Shown: piece by piece, positions 16,897 through 26,013 of the stretch
How positions within the stretch are numbered: the first letter of the stretch is position 1
Layout: the number at the start of each line of letters is the position of its first letter
Assembly (NCBI RefSeq): GCF_001886265.1
Contig: NZ_JXLE01000011.1
Coordinates: 32,940-96,939, forward strand
Direction: 5' to 3'
DNA length: 64,000 nucleotides
DNA from: Enterococcus thailandicus
Lineage (GTDB): Bacteria > Bacillota > Bacilli > Lactobacillales > Enterococcaceae
The notes under the pieces: model-generated
What the model saw: the letters and a program-made list of their open reading frames with translations, nothing else
What the model was told of the DNA's origin: nothing
Databases searched by the model: none
Program-made: the position numbers and the translations under genes

Positions 16897-17853
16897 ATGA
16901 TTAAAAAATATGTATGGGCAACGATAGCTGTTGCAGGAATGTTGTTATTTGCTGCTTGTGGACAAACTGAAAAGAAAAGTGAGTCAAAGACAGACGAATT
17001 AACCATTATTACTTCTTTTTATCCAATGTATGATTTTACGAAGGAAGTTGTTGGTGACGAAGGCAAAGTTGAGTTACTGATACCTGCAGGAACAGAACCC
17101 CATGATTTTGAACCAAGTGCAAAAGAGATGGCAAAAATTTCAGATGCAGATGTTTTCGTGTATAATAGTTCAGACATGGAAATTTTTGTTGATTCAATAA
17201 AGAAATCAGTTGATCAAGAAAAAACATTGATGATTGAGGCAGCTAAGGGAATTGAACGCTTAGAAGGAACGGAAGACCATGATCACGAAGCTGAAGATGA
17301 GCATGAAGAGAGCCATGACGGACATGAGCACGAATATGATCCTCATGTATGGTTAGACCCAGTATTAGCAATTCAAGAAGTTCAAACCATTGCGAAAGAA
17401 TTGGGAGATAAATATCCTGAAAAGAAAGCGACATTTGATAAAAACGCGGAAGCTTATATCAAAAAGTTAGAAGAGTTAAATCAAAAATACGCAACAGAAT
17501 TAAAAGATGCAAAAAATCGGACATTTGTTACGCAACATGCTGCATTTGCTTATTTAGCTAATCAATATAACTTAACGCAAAAATCAATTTCAGGTATTTC
17601 ACCAGATCAAGAGCCGACACCAAGTCGCTTGGCAGAACTGAAATCATTTGTTGAGGAAAATCAGACAAAAGTCATTTATTTTGAAGAAAATGCTTCTTCG
17701 AAAGTGGCTGAGACGCTAGCTGCTGAAACAGGCGTGAAGCTTGAAGTGCTAAATCCACTGGAAAGCTTAACGGAAAAACAAATGGCTGCTGGTGAGAATT
17801 ATATTTCTGTAATGGAAGAAAATTTAGCGGCATTGAAAGAAAGCATTAAGTAA
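16897..17853 (+). CDS. adcA: Zinc ABC transporter substrate-binding lipoprotein AdcA
   Basis: 318 residues, cluster A-I metal-binding protein (ZnuA/AdcA). The signal peptide ends in the lipobox LFAAC with the lipidated Cys at 21, so it is anchored outside the membrane. Zinc ligands are expected in [10 protein letters not shown], a His/Asp/Glu-rich loop of about residues 127-152 ([20 protein letters not shown]), DPHVWLDP and [10 protein letters not shown]. It captures Zn2+ and hands it to AdcB. It is shorter than the streptococcal AdcA that carries an extra ZinT domain. First gene of adcA-adcC-adcB, with GAAAGGGG before ATG 16897 and a Zur-like box in the promoter region. Confidence 0.93.
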   Translation: MIKKYVWATIAVAGMLLFAACGQTEKKSESKTDELTIITSFYPMYDFTKEVVGDEGKVELLIPAGTEPHDFEPSAKEMAKISDADVFVYNSSDMEIFVDSIKKSVDQEKTLMIEAAKGIERLEGTEDHDHEAEDEHEESHDGHEHEYDPHVWLDPVLAIQEVQTIAKELGDKYPEKKATFDKNAEAYIKKLEELNQKYATELKDAKNRTFVTQHAAFAYLANQYNLTQKSISGISPDQEPTPSRLAELKSFVEENQTKVIYFEENASSKVAETLAAETGVKLEVLNPLESLTEKQMAAGENYISVMEENLAALKESIK

Positions 17854-17885
17854 GTTATCGAGTAAGTTTAGAAGGAGGTCTTGTG

Positions 17886-18566
17886 ATGCATTATATCGAA
17901 GTATCTGATTTGACCTTTTATTATGAAGAAGAACCAGTATTAGAAGATGTATCTTATCATGTTGATGCTGGGGAGTTTGTCATTTTAACTGGAGAAAATG
18001 GAGCAGCAAAGTCAACGTTGATTAAAGCAACTTTGGGATTATTAAAGCCCACTAAAGGAACTGTCACGATTGCTACGGAAAATCAAGAAGGAAAAAAATT
18101 GAAGATTGGCTACATTCCCCAACAAGTAGCATCATTTAACGCGGGATTTCCAAGCACAGTAATTGAATTAGTTCGTTCAGGACGGTTTCCTAGAGGTAAG
18201 TGGTTCAAACGTCTGACTAAAAAGGATCACGAATACGTGAAGCTTGCCTTGGAGTCTGTTGGAATGTGGGATATGCGGCATCGTCGAATTGGTGAGCTGT
18301 CAGGCGGACAAAAACAACGAATTAGTTTGGCACGTTTGTTTGCAACTGATCCAGATTTATTTATTTTAGATGAACCAACGACAGGGATGGATGAAGAATC
18401 TAGAAATGAATTTTATCGTTTGTTGCGACATAGTGCGCATGTGCATGGAAAATCAGTTTTGATGATTACTCACGATCATGAGGACATCAAGCAGTATGCA
18501 GATCGACAAATTCGTTTGGTAAGGAAGGAGGATTCTCAATGGCGTTGCTTTCATATGAATTCATGA
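17886..18566 (+). CDS. adcC: Zinc ABC transporter ATP-binding protein AdcC
   Basis: 226 residues. ATPase that powers zinc import through AdcB. The Walker A motif is GENGAAKST (residues 36-44), with Ala in place of the third glycine of GxxGxGKS/T. The ABC signature LSGGQKQR and Walker [13 protein letters not shown] are normal. I recall the same GAAK form in streptococcal AdcC, so it is probably a subfamily trait. ATG 17886 sits 7 bases after GGAGG; the GTG one codon upstream is too close. It overlaps adcB by 28 bases. Confidence 0.93.
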   Translation: MHYIEVSDLTFYYEEEPVLEDVSYHVDAGEFVILTGENGAAKSTLIKATLGLLKPTKGTVTIATENQEGKKLKIGYIPQQVASFNAGFPSTVIELVRSGRFPRGKWFKRLTKKDHEYVKLALESVGMWDMRHRRIGELSGGQKQRISLARLFATDPDLFILDEPTTGMDEESRNEFYRLLRHSAHVHGKSVLMITHDHEDIKQYADRQIRLVRKEDSQWRCFHMNS

Positions 18567-19366
18567 GAAGAGCATTTCTTGCTGCGATTTTTATTGCGGG
18601 AATTGCCCCAATGCTGGGCGTTTTCTTAGTAATTAGAAGACAGTCGTTGATGGCTGATACACTTTCTCATGTTTCGTTAGCAGGTGTGGCGTTGGGGTTC
18701 TTTCTCAATTTGAACCCAACAGTTACCACAATGATTGTTGTGGTCTTAGCAGCAATCGTTTTAGAATATCTACGTACGATTTATCGGACGTACTCTGAGA
18801 TTTCGATTGCAATTTTAATGGCCGGAGGACTAGCGTTAGCGTTAGTCTTGATGAATTTGAGTGGTGGGAATTCTGCAACGAGCATTCAATCTTATTTATT
18901 TGGATCAATTGTGACCATCACGTGGGATCAAGTCATTTTCTTAGGTATTTTATTTGTAGTCATTGGCATCTTATTTGTTTTATTCAAACGTCCAATGTAT
19001 GTCCTAACTTTCGATGAAGATGTGGCGCATGTTGACGGATTGCCTATCCATGCGATGTCGATGATGTTTAACGTGATCACAGGTGTTGCGATTGCGGTAA
19101 TGATTCCAATTGCAGGGGCATTGTTGATTTCTGCAATCATGGTGTTACCAGCAGCAATCGGCATGCGCTTAGGTCGGAGCTTCAACGTCGTGATTGCAAT
19201 TAGTATTTTTGTTGGCTTTGTCGGGATGCTTTCTGGATTAGGTAGTTCCTTTTACTTGGACACACCGCCGGGAGCAACAATCACGTTAGTCTTTATTGCA
19301 TTATTCTTAATCGTTAATATAGTGAAACGACTATCAATTGGGTTAAAACGAAAAAATCGAGCATAA
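18539..19366 (+). CDS. adcB: Zinc ABC transporter permease AdcB
   Basis: 275 residues, an ABC-3 family permease with about seven to eight hydrophobic segments. It forms the membrane channel for zinc. Conserved features include [24 protein letters not shown] near the N-terminus and [21 protein letters not shown], which faces the ATPase. ATG 18539 has AAGGAGG eight bases upstream and lies inside the end of adcC, so translation is coupled. It is the last gene of the operon, ended by a strong terminator. Confidence 0.93.
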   Translation: MALLSYEFMRRAFLAAIFIAGIAPMLGVFLVIRRQSLMADTLSHVSLAGVALGFFLNLNPTVTTMIVVVLAAIVLEYLRTIYRTYSEISIAILMAGGLALALVLMNLSGGNSATSIQSYLFGSIVTITWDQVIFLGILFVVIGILFVLFKRPMYVLTFDEDVAHVDGLPIHAMSMMFNVITGVAIAVMIPIAGALLISAIMVLPAAIGMRLGRSFNVVIAISIFVGFVGMLSGLGSSFYLDTPPGATITLVFIALFLIVNIVKRLSIGLKRKNRA

Positions 19367-19378
19367 AATGTGTTGAAA

Positions 19379-19418
19379 GAAACGGCGGAAACGAAATATT
19401 TCCGCCGTTTCTTTTTTT
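19379..19418 (+). terminator. Intrinsic terminator after adcB
   Basis: GAAACGGCGGAAA pairs perfectly with TTTCCGCCGTTTC around a seven-base loop, then TTTTTTT. GC-rich and strong. Confidence 0.95.
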
Positions 19419-19428
19419 ATAAATCAGA

Positions 19429-19493
19429 AATACCGAACTATTTTCTTATTTTTTTATAAAATGCTCGAATTTTTGAAAAAAAACTTATATAAT
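19429..19493 (+). promoter_or_regulatory. PurBox and promoter upstream of purR
   Basis: AATACCGAACTATT (19429-19442) matches the lactic-acid-bacterial PurBox AWWWCCGAACWWT. A second CTCGAAT (19464-19470) overlaps the -35 position (TCGAAT 19465-19470) of a TATAAT (19488-19493) spaced 17 bases away. This suggests autoregulation by PurR. Confidence 0.6.
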
Positions 19494-19529
19494 GAAAAAC
19501 GACAATTTTAAAAAAGGGAGCTGGAATAT

Positions 19530-20351
19530 GTGAAAGTACGTCGCAGTGAGCGTCTTGTTGATATGACTCAATACTTATTAGATCATCCACACGAATTGAT
19601 TTCGTTAACAAGTTTTGCCGAACGTTATGAATCTGCTAAATCTTCCATCAGTGAGGACTTAGCGATTATCAAGAAAACATTTAAAGAAAGAGGTTACGGC
19701 ACACTAGAGACAATTCCTGGTGCGGCGGGTGGTGTCTTGTTTATTCCCGAGATTCCTTACGAAGAAGCAAAGAAATATATTGAATCTTTAGCCGAACGTT
19801 TATCAGAACAAGATCGCTTGTTGCCAGGTGGCTATGTTTATCTATCAGATTTATTAGGAGAACCTGAGTTATTAAGACAAGTTGGGAAAATCATCGCATC
19901 AAAATATTTAGGTGAAAAAATTGATGCCGTGATGACAGTTGCGACAAAAGGTGTACCAATTGCCCAAGCCGTTTCTTATTATTTAAACGCTCCGTTTGTC
20001 ATTGTTCGACGTGATTCAAAAATCACTGAGGGCTCGACTGTGAGTGTAAATTATGTTTCAGGCTCATCTGAGCGAATTGAAAAAATGGAACTTTCAAAAA
20101 GAAGTTTGAAACGTGGTTCAAGAGTTCTTGTCGTCGACGACTTTATGAAAGGCGGCGGAACAGTCAACGGAATGAAGAGTTTGATTGAAGAATTCGAATC
20201 TGAATTAGTTGGTATCACTGTTTTTGCAGAATCAAAATTCCATGGACATCGTGCAATCGATGATTATACTTCACTACTTTATGTGAAAGATGTTGATACA
20301 AAAACGAAAAACATCACAGTTGTTCCTGGAAATTATTTCTCAGAAGAATAA
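19530..20351 (+). CDS. purR: Pur operon transcriptional regulator PurR
   Basis: 273 residues. A winged-helix DNA-binding domain (about residues 1-73, RRSERLVDMTQYLLDHP and SAKSSISEDLAIIK) is fused to a phosphoribosyltransferase-fold domain whose PRPP motif is VLVVDDFMKGGGT (about residues 199-211). It senses PRPP and controls purine synthesis genes through PurBoxes; in lactococci it is an activator, in Bacillus a repressor. GTG 19530 has AAAGGGAG upstream; the overlapping ATG at 19528 meets a stop at once. The PRPP synthetase gene prs is two genes downstream, so the regulator of PRPP use and the maker of PRPP are neighbours. Confidence 0.95.
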   Translation: MKVRRSERLVDMTQYLLDHPHELISLTSFAERYESAKSSISEDLAIIKKTFKERGYGTLETIPGAAGGVLFIPEIPYEEAKKYIESLAERLSEQDRLLPGGYVYLSDLLGEPELLRQVGKIIASKYLGEKIDAVMTVATKGVPIAQAVSYYLNAPFVIVRRDSKITEGSTVSVNYVSGSSERIEKMELSKRSLKRGSRVLVVDDFMKGGGTVNGMKSLIEEFESELVGITVFAESKFHGHRAIDDYTSLLYVKDVDTKTKNITVVPGNYFSEE

Positions 20352-20383
20352 CTTTATCAGCGAAACGAATCAAGTTAGAAGAG

Positions 20384-20413
20384 GTTGGGACAAAAAGCTG
20401 TCCCAACTTTTTT
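20384..20413 (+). terminator. Intrinsic terminator after purR (GGGACA type)
   Basis: GTTGGGACA (20384-20392) pairs with TGTCCCAAC (20399-20407), followed by TTTTTT. Confidence 0.93.
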
Positions 20414-20446
20414 ATTTTTAACGCAATTTTTTAAAATAATCGTTAG

Positions 20447-20475
20447 TTGAAAAAAAGCGAGCACTGGGCTAAACT
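20447..20475 (+). promoter_or_regulatory. glmU promoter
   Basis: TTGAAA (20447-20452), a 17-base spacer, TAAACT (20470-20475). Confidence 0.6.
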
Positions 20476-20508
20476 TAACACAGGAAATGATAACTAGGAG
20501 TGAAGTAA

Positions 20509-21882
20509 GTGGAAGCACGTTATGCAATTATTTTGGCAGCGGGAAAAGGAACTCGTATGAAGTCAAAATTATATAAAGTATTACATCCAGTTTCTGGAAA
20601 ACCAATGGTCGAACATATTATCAATCGAGTAAGTGAAACTAATCCTGACGAAATCATTACCATCGTTGGTCATGGGGCTGAACAAGTAAAAGCACAATTA
20701 GGTGAACGTAGTGAGTATGCTTTACAAGCAGAACAACTAGGCACTGGGCACGCAGTTTTACAAGCAGCCTCTTTCTTAGAAGGCAAAAAAGGAACAACGT
20801 TAGTCATCAGTGGTGACACACCATTATTAACAACAGAAACACTAAACAATTTATTTGAATACCATCAAGGAAAAAATGCTAGTGCAACGATTTTAACAGC
20901 ACAAGCACAAAATCCTACTGGTTACGGACGAATCATCCGCGATCATGTTGGAATCGTAGAAAAAATTGTCGAACAAAAAGATGCTTCACCAGAGGAAGCA
21001 CGCGTAAAAGAAATCAACACAGGTACTTACTGTTTTGACAACGAAGCATTATTTACTGCCTTGAATAAAGTGGGTACGAACAATGCCCAAGGTGAATATT
21101 ACTTAACTGATATTATTGAAATTCTAAAAGAAGATGGCAATACGGTTGCTGCCTATCAAACAGAAAATTTTGAAGAATCAATGGGTGTAAATGATCGTAT
21201 CGCATTGGCAAAAGCAAATGAAATCATGCGTAAACGAATTAATGAAGCACACATGACTAATGGTGTCACTTTTGTTGATCCAGCGTCAACTTATATTGAT
21301 GCGGGTGTTGTTATTGGTTCAGATACAGTGATTGAAGCAGGCGTACAATTACAAGGCGAAACAGTCATTGGGATGGATTGCATGATTGGTGCACATTCAC
21401 GAATTGTGGACAGTGTGATTGAAGATAACGTCGTAATTACTAATTCTGTGATTGAAAGCAGTCATGTGAAAAAAGCAGCAGATGTTGGCCCATTTGCTCA
21501 CTTACGTCCAAACGCTGAAATTGGTGAAGGGGCGCACATTGGAAACTTTGTTGAAGTGAAAAATGCTGAGATTGGCAGTCATACAAAAGTTGGTCATTTG
21601 ACTTACGTTGGTGATGCAACATTAGGTGAGGACATCAATGTTGGTTGTGGTGTGGTTTTCGTTAACTATGATGGTAAACAAAAACATCATACAAAAGTCG
21701 GTGCCCACAGCTTCATTGGTTCAAACTCAAACATCGTTGCACCGGTGACAATCGAAGATCATAGTTCGATTGCAGCGGGCTCAACCATTACAAATGATGT
21801 TCCTGAATATGCACTTGCAATTGCACGTGCGCGACAAGTAAACAAAGAAGGATATGCGAAAAAACTCCCTTATCTCAATTAG
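20509..21882 (+). CDS. glmU: Bifunctional UDP-N-acetylglucosamine diphosphorylase / glucosamine-1-phosphate N-acetyltransferase
   Basis: 457 residues, full length. The N-terminal pyrophosphorylase domain carries [19 protein letters not shown] (about residues 7-25). The C-terminal left-handed beta-helix (from about residue 250) shows hexapeptide repeats such as IGDGAHIGNF-like turns and the acetyltransferase segment [19 protein letters not shown]. It makes UDP-GlcNAc for peptidoglycan and teichoic acids. GTG 20509 follows TAGGAGTGAAG. It has its own promoter after the purR terminator and lies 92 bases before prs. Confidence 0.97.
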   Translation: MEARYAIILAAGKGTRMKSKLYKVLHPVSGKPMVEHIINRVSETNPDEIITIVGHGAEQVKAQLGERSEYALQAEQLGTGHAVLQAASFLEGKKGTTLVISGDTPLLTTETLNNLFEYHQGKNASATILTAQAQNPTGYGRIIRDHVGIVEKIVEQKDASPEEARVKEINTGTYCFDNEALFTALNKVGTNNAQGEYYLTDIIEILKEDGNTVAAYQTENFEESMGVNDRIALAKANEIMRKRINEAHMTNGVTFVDPASTYIDAGVVIGSDTVIEAGVQLQGETVIGMDCMIGAHSRIVDSVIEDNVVITNSVIESSHVKKAADVGPFAHLRPNAEIGEGAHIGNFVEVKNAEIGSHTKVGHLTYVGDATLGEDINVGCGVVFVNYDGKQKHHTKVGAHSFIGSNSNIVAPVTIEDHSSIAAGSTITNDVPEYALAIARARQVNKEGYAKKLPYLN

Positions 21883-21898
21883 TTTTTTGTAAAATAAC

Positions 21899-21927
21899 TT
21901 GATTTATTTAAAAAATATGTCTACTAT
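21899..21927 (+). promoter_or_regulatory. Candidate prs promoter
   Basis: TTGATT (21899-21904), a 17-base spacer, TACTAT (21922-21927). Confidence 0.5.
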
Positions 21928-21974
21928 TTACTAGGAAGAATTCCAGAGTTGTGAAAAAGAAAGTGGAGGTCCCC

Positions 21975-22943
21975 ATGTCAAATCATTATTTTGATCCAAG
22001 ATTAAAAATTTTTGCATTAAACTCAAATCGCCCATTAGCTGAGAAAATCGCTGCAGCTGTTGGTGTAGAATTAGGTAAATCATCTGTTACTCAATTCAGT
22101 GATGGTGAGATTCAAGTAAACATTGAAGAAAGTATTCGTGGTTCACATGTGTATGTTATCCAATCAACAAGTAGTCCAGTAAATGATAATTTAATGGAAT
22201 TGTTGATTATGATCGATGCTTTGAAACGCGCTAGTGCAAAAACAATTAATGTAGTTATGCCGTACTATGGTTATGCTCGTCAAGACCGTAAAGCGCGTGC
22301 GCGGGAACCAATCACTGCTAAATTAGTTGCAAACATGATTCAAAAAGCAGGAGCAACAAGAATGTTGACCCTAGACCTTCACGCTGTTCAAATTCAAGGT
22401 TTCTTTGATATTCCTGTTGACCATTTAATGGGTGCACCATTAATTGCTAATTATTTCTTAGAAAAAGGAATCAAAGGCGACGATGTTGTTGTTGTTTCAC
22501 CTGACCACGGTGGCGTAACTCGTGCGCGTAAATTGGCTGAGTTCCTAAAAGCACCAATTGCAATCATCGACAAACGACGTCCTAAAGCAAACGTTGCAGA
22601 AGTAATGAATATCATCGGTAAAGTTGAAGGAAAAACATGTGTCTTGATCGATGACATGATTGATACTGCAGGTACGATCACCTTAGCAGCTAATGCGTTG
22701 AAAGAAGCAGGAGCAACAAGTGTTTATGCTTCTTGTACACATCCAGTCTTATCTGGTCCAGCTTTGCAAAGAATTGAAGATTCAGCAATTGAACGCTTAG
22801 TTGTAACGGACTCAATTTATCTACCAGAAGATCGTAAAATTGATAAAATCGACGAAGTTAGCGTTGGTGGTTTGATGGGTGACGCAATTAAACGTATCCA
22901 TGAAAATAAACCAGTTAGCCCACTTTTTGAAACAAAAAAATAA
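21975..22943 (+). CDS. prs: Ribose-phosphate pyrophosphokinase (PRPP synthetase)
   Basis: 322 residues, class I PRPP synthetase. It makes PRPP from ribose 5-phosphate and ATP for nucleotide, histidine and NAD synthesis. Visible motifs are [16 protein letters not shown], the flexible-loop [17 protein letters not shown], the divalent-metal site [16 protein letters not shown], and the PRPP loop [13 protein letters not shown] (about residues 218-230). ATG 21975 has GTGGAGGT upstream; the upstream GTG at 21951 would add eight lysine-rich residues unlike the family. glmU-prs is the usual Firmicutes order. Confidence 0.97.
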   Translation: MSNHYFDPRLKIFALNSNRPLAEKIAAAVGVELGKSSVTQFSDGEIQVNIEESIRGSHVYVIQSTSSPVNDNLMELLIMIDALKRASAKTINVVMPYYGYARQDRKARAREPITAKLVANMIQKAGATRMLTLDLHAVQIQGFFDIPVDHLMGAPLIANYFLEKGIKGDDVVVVSPDHGGVTRARKLAEFLKAPIAIIDKRRPKANVAEVMNIIGKVEGKTCVLIDDMIDTAGTITLAANALKEAGATSVYASCTHPVLSGPALQRIEDSAIERLVVTDSIYLPEDRKIDKIDEVSVGGLMGDAIKRIHENKPVSPLFETKK

Positions 22944-22950
22944 GCACTTA

Positions 22951-22996
22951 AAAAGATTGAACAAAGAGCCTATGGCTTTTTGTTCAATCTTTTTTT
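22951..22996 (+). terminator. Intrinsic terminator after prs
   Basis: AAAGATTGAACA (22952-22963) pairs with TGTTCAATCTTT (22981-22992), then T residues. Confidence 0.9.
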
Positions 22997-23000
22997 GCGA

Positions 23001-23036
23001 AAAAAGGAACGTAACATCTAACTGTTACGTTCCTTT
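23001..23036 (-). terminator. Terminator of the minus-strand hypothetical gene
   Basis: AAAGGAACGTAACA (23003-23016) pairs perfectly with TGTTACGTTCCTTT (23023-23036). Read on the minus strand the stem is followed by a U run. Confidence 0.85.
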
Positions 23037-23054
23037 ACACAGGTAAAAAATTTT

Positions 23055-23831
23055 TTAATTTAGTGTACCGTAGGCAAAGTCATCCACATCACTGATTAGA
23101 CGCCAACGTCGGTCAAGTGTGTTGTAGACGAGTGTACCAATTACAGGTTCTTCACGGTAGCGAGTCCCTTTTAATTTCCATATGTAGTCTTCAATCACAT
23201 AGATGGGCATTCGATACTCATCATTGATCAATCCAGCTTGTTCAAATGAAAAAATAATGCCTTCTTGCATCAATGGACGCATTTCTTTTAGTAAATCACC
23301 ATTGATTTTTTCAACAGTGATGCCACGGCGAAAGAATGATTTCTTTTCGTTGATTTTATCTGCAAGAATTTGACTCATCTTGTCTGCAAAAATTCGGTAA
23401 AATTCATCCAGGTAACGATAATAAATTCGGTTCAACTGATCGTTTAAATCAAAATAAACAAAATTATTTTGTAATTTATAGAAAAATGGTGAGTGCAGAT
23501 GCGTTTTCATATGCCCAAAATACAATAATTCTGAAATTTCTAATGGTGATAGTTCTTTTAGCATAGTTAGGTCTGTAAAATCGATCCACTTTAAGTCGTC
23601 CGCATTATGACGATTACGAAGTGAGGAGAAGAAATGTTGAATATTTTCTGTTCCACGAATGATTTTCAAACCAGTGTGAGGTTCATATTCTCCTGCTGAA
23701 GCAGCAGGATCTAATAATAGCAAGTTTTGAGGATAATGCACGATGCTGTTTGAAAAATCATTTGCAGTTAATCCTTTGGTTAAAACAGCGTTACTAGTTG
23801 TGTCGATATGTACATAAACTGAATCAGTCAT
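23055..23831 (-). CDS. Conserved-looking hypothetical protein
   Basis: 258 residues that I do not recognise. There is no signal peptide and no transmembrane segment. It is a mixed alpha/beta sequence rich in aromatic residues, with a run of Tyr/Phe in the middle (NRIYYRYLDEFYRIFADKM) and a C-terminal segment RRWRLISDVDDFAYGTLN. Codon use and composition look like the neighbours, so I see no sign of recent transfer. ATG 23831 is chosen with GGAGG six bases upstream on the minus strand; the adjacent ATG at 23834 would leave only three bases. It is transcribed alone, converging on prs and diverging from the patatin gene, with its own terminator. A cytosolic protein of unknown role is all that can be said. 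Confidence 0.75.
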   Translation of the reverse strand: MTDSVYVHIDTTSNAVLTKGLTANDFSNSIVHYPQNLLLLDPAASAGEYEPHTGLKIIRGTENIQHFFSSLRNRHNADDLKWIDFTDLTMLKELSPLEISELLYFGHMKTHLHSPFFYKLQNNFVYFDLNDQLNRIYYRYLDEFYRIFADKMSQILADKINEKKSFFRRGITVEKINGDLLKEMRPLMQEGIIFSFEQAGLINDEYRMPIYVIEDYIWKLKGTRYREEPVIGTLVYNTLDRRWRLISDVDDFAYGTLN

Positions 23832-24067
23832 CATGCTCCTCCTTACTTGATTTCTCAACTATTTTATTTTACAACAATTGTAAGAAAAAAGCTTGTTTCT
23901 TTTATTTTAAAATTCCATTACAAAGTCACGTTTTCATTGAAAATAATCGTAGCTTTCAAATTGCTTTAAATTTGATATCAGTTATTTTTTAGAAAAGATA
24001 AATGAACTCTTTTGTTTTTGTAAAGGATAGGCGCAATTAGTTCAGACAAGAAATTTTTTTCAGAGAC

Positions 24068-24076
24068 TGCTATACT
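24068..24076 (+). promoter_or_regulatory. Extended -10 upstream of the patatin gene
   Basis: TGCTATACT with no clear -35. The predicted transcript start near 24083 leaves a leader of only about 14 bases, just enough for the AAAGGAG ribosome site. Confidence 0.45.
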
Positions 24077-24096
24077 TGGAGAAAAAGGAGAGAACG

Positions 24097-25809
24097 ATGG
24101 ATATCCAACCAATTTATTGGTCAGAAAGGCAGCGTCTACACAATGAGAGTCGAAAAATGGAACAACCATTTCCGTTTTTCAATGAACAACAAAAAAGTCG
24201 TGATTCTTTTTGGCAAACGGCAAAAAAGAAAAATGCATGGCGAGTCAAAGCTGGTAAACTAGTGCTCTACTTTGAGAAGAAAACAGGAGAAGCAAGTGAG
24301 TCAGATCATTTGGTGATAACAAATGTGTTAGCCAACGAATCTTTCCGGCAATGGCGTCAATTATTTACATTGCTGGAAAGTTGTGCGCGCTACTTTTTGA
24401 AATCGGCTTGTCAGTTTTCCTTTTCACAACCACTTTCTTCCCAAATGACCGAATTATTTATTCAATTTGGGTACCAAACAGTTGATACCAGGACTACTCA
24501 GTGGGTGAAAAATGTTTCTGGAAAATCTGCTGTGGTTTTTGGCGGGGGCGGCGCACATGGGGCCTACCAAATTGGTGTGTGGAAGGCATTACAAGAAGCT
24601 GGCTTTTCGATTGAACTTATTACCGGCACGTCAGTTGGTGCAATCAATGGCGTCTTGATGTTGCAAGGTGATTTGGATCAAGCTGAATTTTTATGGACGA
24701 ATTTATCCACCAATCAGATTTTGGCTGTACCAGAGAACGTGCCTTTAACTGATTTGCGTCAACAGTTGTTGACTGATATTCGTCGAATGACCAAGACGGC
24801 TGTTTTAACTCGCGGTATTTCTTCACAGCCTTTAGAAGAACTGCTAAGAAAATCATTGGATTTGAAAAGCATAGTTCAAAAAACGAAGCCACAACTATTT
24901 ACAGTTACGACTAAAATTCCTGAAATGATTGAGAAAGTGGTGCCTATTCAAAAAATGCCACCAGAGCAGATTCCGGAGTGGATTGTTGCTTCCGCTTCTT
25001 TTTATCCAGCGATGGCCTATAAAAAAATTGACAAAGATCGCTATATTGATGGCGGATATAAAAATAATCTGCCAGTGGATGTTGCGATTGGACAAGGAGC
25101 AACTGAAGCTTTTGTGGTAGATGTTCAAGGGCCAGGAATTACCAAAAGAGTCAAAAAACCATTAGGATTTGTTGAATGGCGTTGTCGCTCACTTTGGACG
25201 CTAGGTACATTTTTGATTTTTGATGGACAGCGTAATTCAATGAATTTACAATTAGGTTATTTAGAAACAAAAAAACAGTTGCATCAATATGAAGGTCATT
25301 GGTATACCTTTGATTCGACCGTGTTGGCTGAAAAAATTTGGAAGAAATTTCTGCGCACGTTAGCCAAGGAAAAAAATTTAGAGCTTTCTTTTTTCTATGA
25401 CGTAAAATTTTGGGAGAATTTGCGTAATGTATATAAAGACAGGGTCGTCATTGAAACTTGCGGATTAGCAATGCTAGAACTATTGGCAAAACAAATGTAT
25501 TTACTGCCTAATAAAGTTTATCAAGTACCAGAAATGATAACGTTGATTCGTGAAAAAGAACAACGTCCATTTACAGAAATTGTTACGAATGAAATTGGGT
25601 TACTAAGTATGGAAGAGTGGTGGTCTTCTTCAAGAGAACAACGTTTAGAACAAAAGTTGACGGAACTAGCAAAAGAACTTTATGCTAGTACGAAAGAGAA
25701 GGTTCAAACGATGCTTAAGGAACAACCATTGAACACATTATTTGTTTTATATGCACATTATCTTAAGGAGGAACAAGAATGGCACAAGAATTTTCCTATG
25801 AAATCATAG
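24097..25809 (+). CDS. Patatin-like phospholipase family protein
   Basis: 570 residues. An N-terminal segment of about 140 residues has no recognised motif. The patatin domain follows at about residues 145-345: oxyanion motif GGGGAHGAYQIGVWKAL, nucleophile elbow GTSVG (the Ser of the catalytic dyad) and DGG of YIDGGYKNNLPVDVAI (catalytic Asp). The C-terminal ~220 residues are helical and unassigned. Family members hydrolyse acyl esters of lipids; the substrate is unknown. There is no signal peptide, so it should act in the cytosol or on the inner membrane face. ATG 24097 is preceded by AAAGGAGAG. Its 3' end overlaps the start of the ydbC-like gene by 31 bases. Confidence 0.88.
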   Translation: MDIQPIYWSERQRLHNESRKMEQPFPFFNEQQKSRDSFWQTAKKKNAWRVKAGKLVLYFEKKTGEASESDHLVITNVLANESFRQWRQLFTLLESCARYFLKSACQFSFSQPLSSQMTELFIQFGYQTVDTRTTQWVKNVSGKSAVVFGGGGAHGAYQIGVWKALQEAGFSIELITGTSVGAINGVLMLQGDLDQAEFLWTNLSTNQILAVPENVPLTDLRQQLLTDIRRMTKTAVLTRGISSQPLEELLRKSLDLKSIVQKTKPQLFTVTTKIPEMIEKVVPIQKMPPEQIPEWIVASASFYPAMAYKKIDKDRYIDGGYKNNLPVDVAIGQGATEAFVVDVQGPGITKRVKKPLGFVEWRCRSLWTLGTFLIFDGQRNSMNLQLGYLETKKQLHQYEGHWYTFDSTVLAEKIWKKFLRTLAKEKNLELSFFYDVKFWENLRNVYKDRVVIETCGLAMLELLAKQMYLLPNKVYQVPEMITLIREKEQRPFTEIVTNEIGLLSMEEWWSSSREQRLEQKLTELAKELYASTKEKVQTMLKEQPLNTLFVLYAHYLKEEQEWHKNFPMKS

Positions 25810-25997
25810 AAGAAATCGCAATTTTATCTGAAAACGCAAAGGGCTGGCGTAAAGAATTAAACTTAGTTAGCTGGAATGGTCGCCCGCCGAAATTTGATTT
25901 GCGGGACTGGTCACCGGAACACGAAAAAATGGGGAAAGGATTGACATTGACGAACGAAGAGTTTGAAGCATTGCAAAAAGCGATAGAAAACATGTAA
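25779..25997 (+). CDS. YdbC/PC4-family single-stranded nucleic-acid-binding protein
   Basis: 72 residues. FSYEIIEEIAILSENAKGWRK, followed by ELNLVSWNGRPPKFDLRDW and a C-terminal helix starting LTNEEFEALQK, matches by eye the YdbC family. These are bacterial relatives of the eukaryotic coactivator PC4 that dimerise and bind single-stranded DNA. The biological role in Firmicutes is not established. ATG 25779 has AAGGAGG eight bases upstream, inside the end of the patatin gene, so the two are coupled. The yicC-type gene starts 17 bases later. Confidence 0.85.
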   Translation: MAQEFSYEIIEEIAILSENAKGWRKELNLVSWNGRPPKFDLRDWSPEHEKMGKGLTLTNEEFEALQKAIENM

Positions 25998-26013
25998 GAA
26001 AGGACCCTGTCGA

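Noticed and set aside
19528..19533. ATG at 19528 as purR start
   Set aside because: It is out of frame and followed at once by TGA; the GTG at 19530 opens the real frame.
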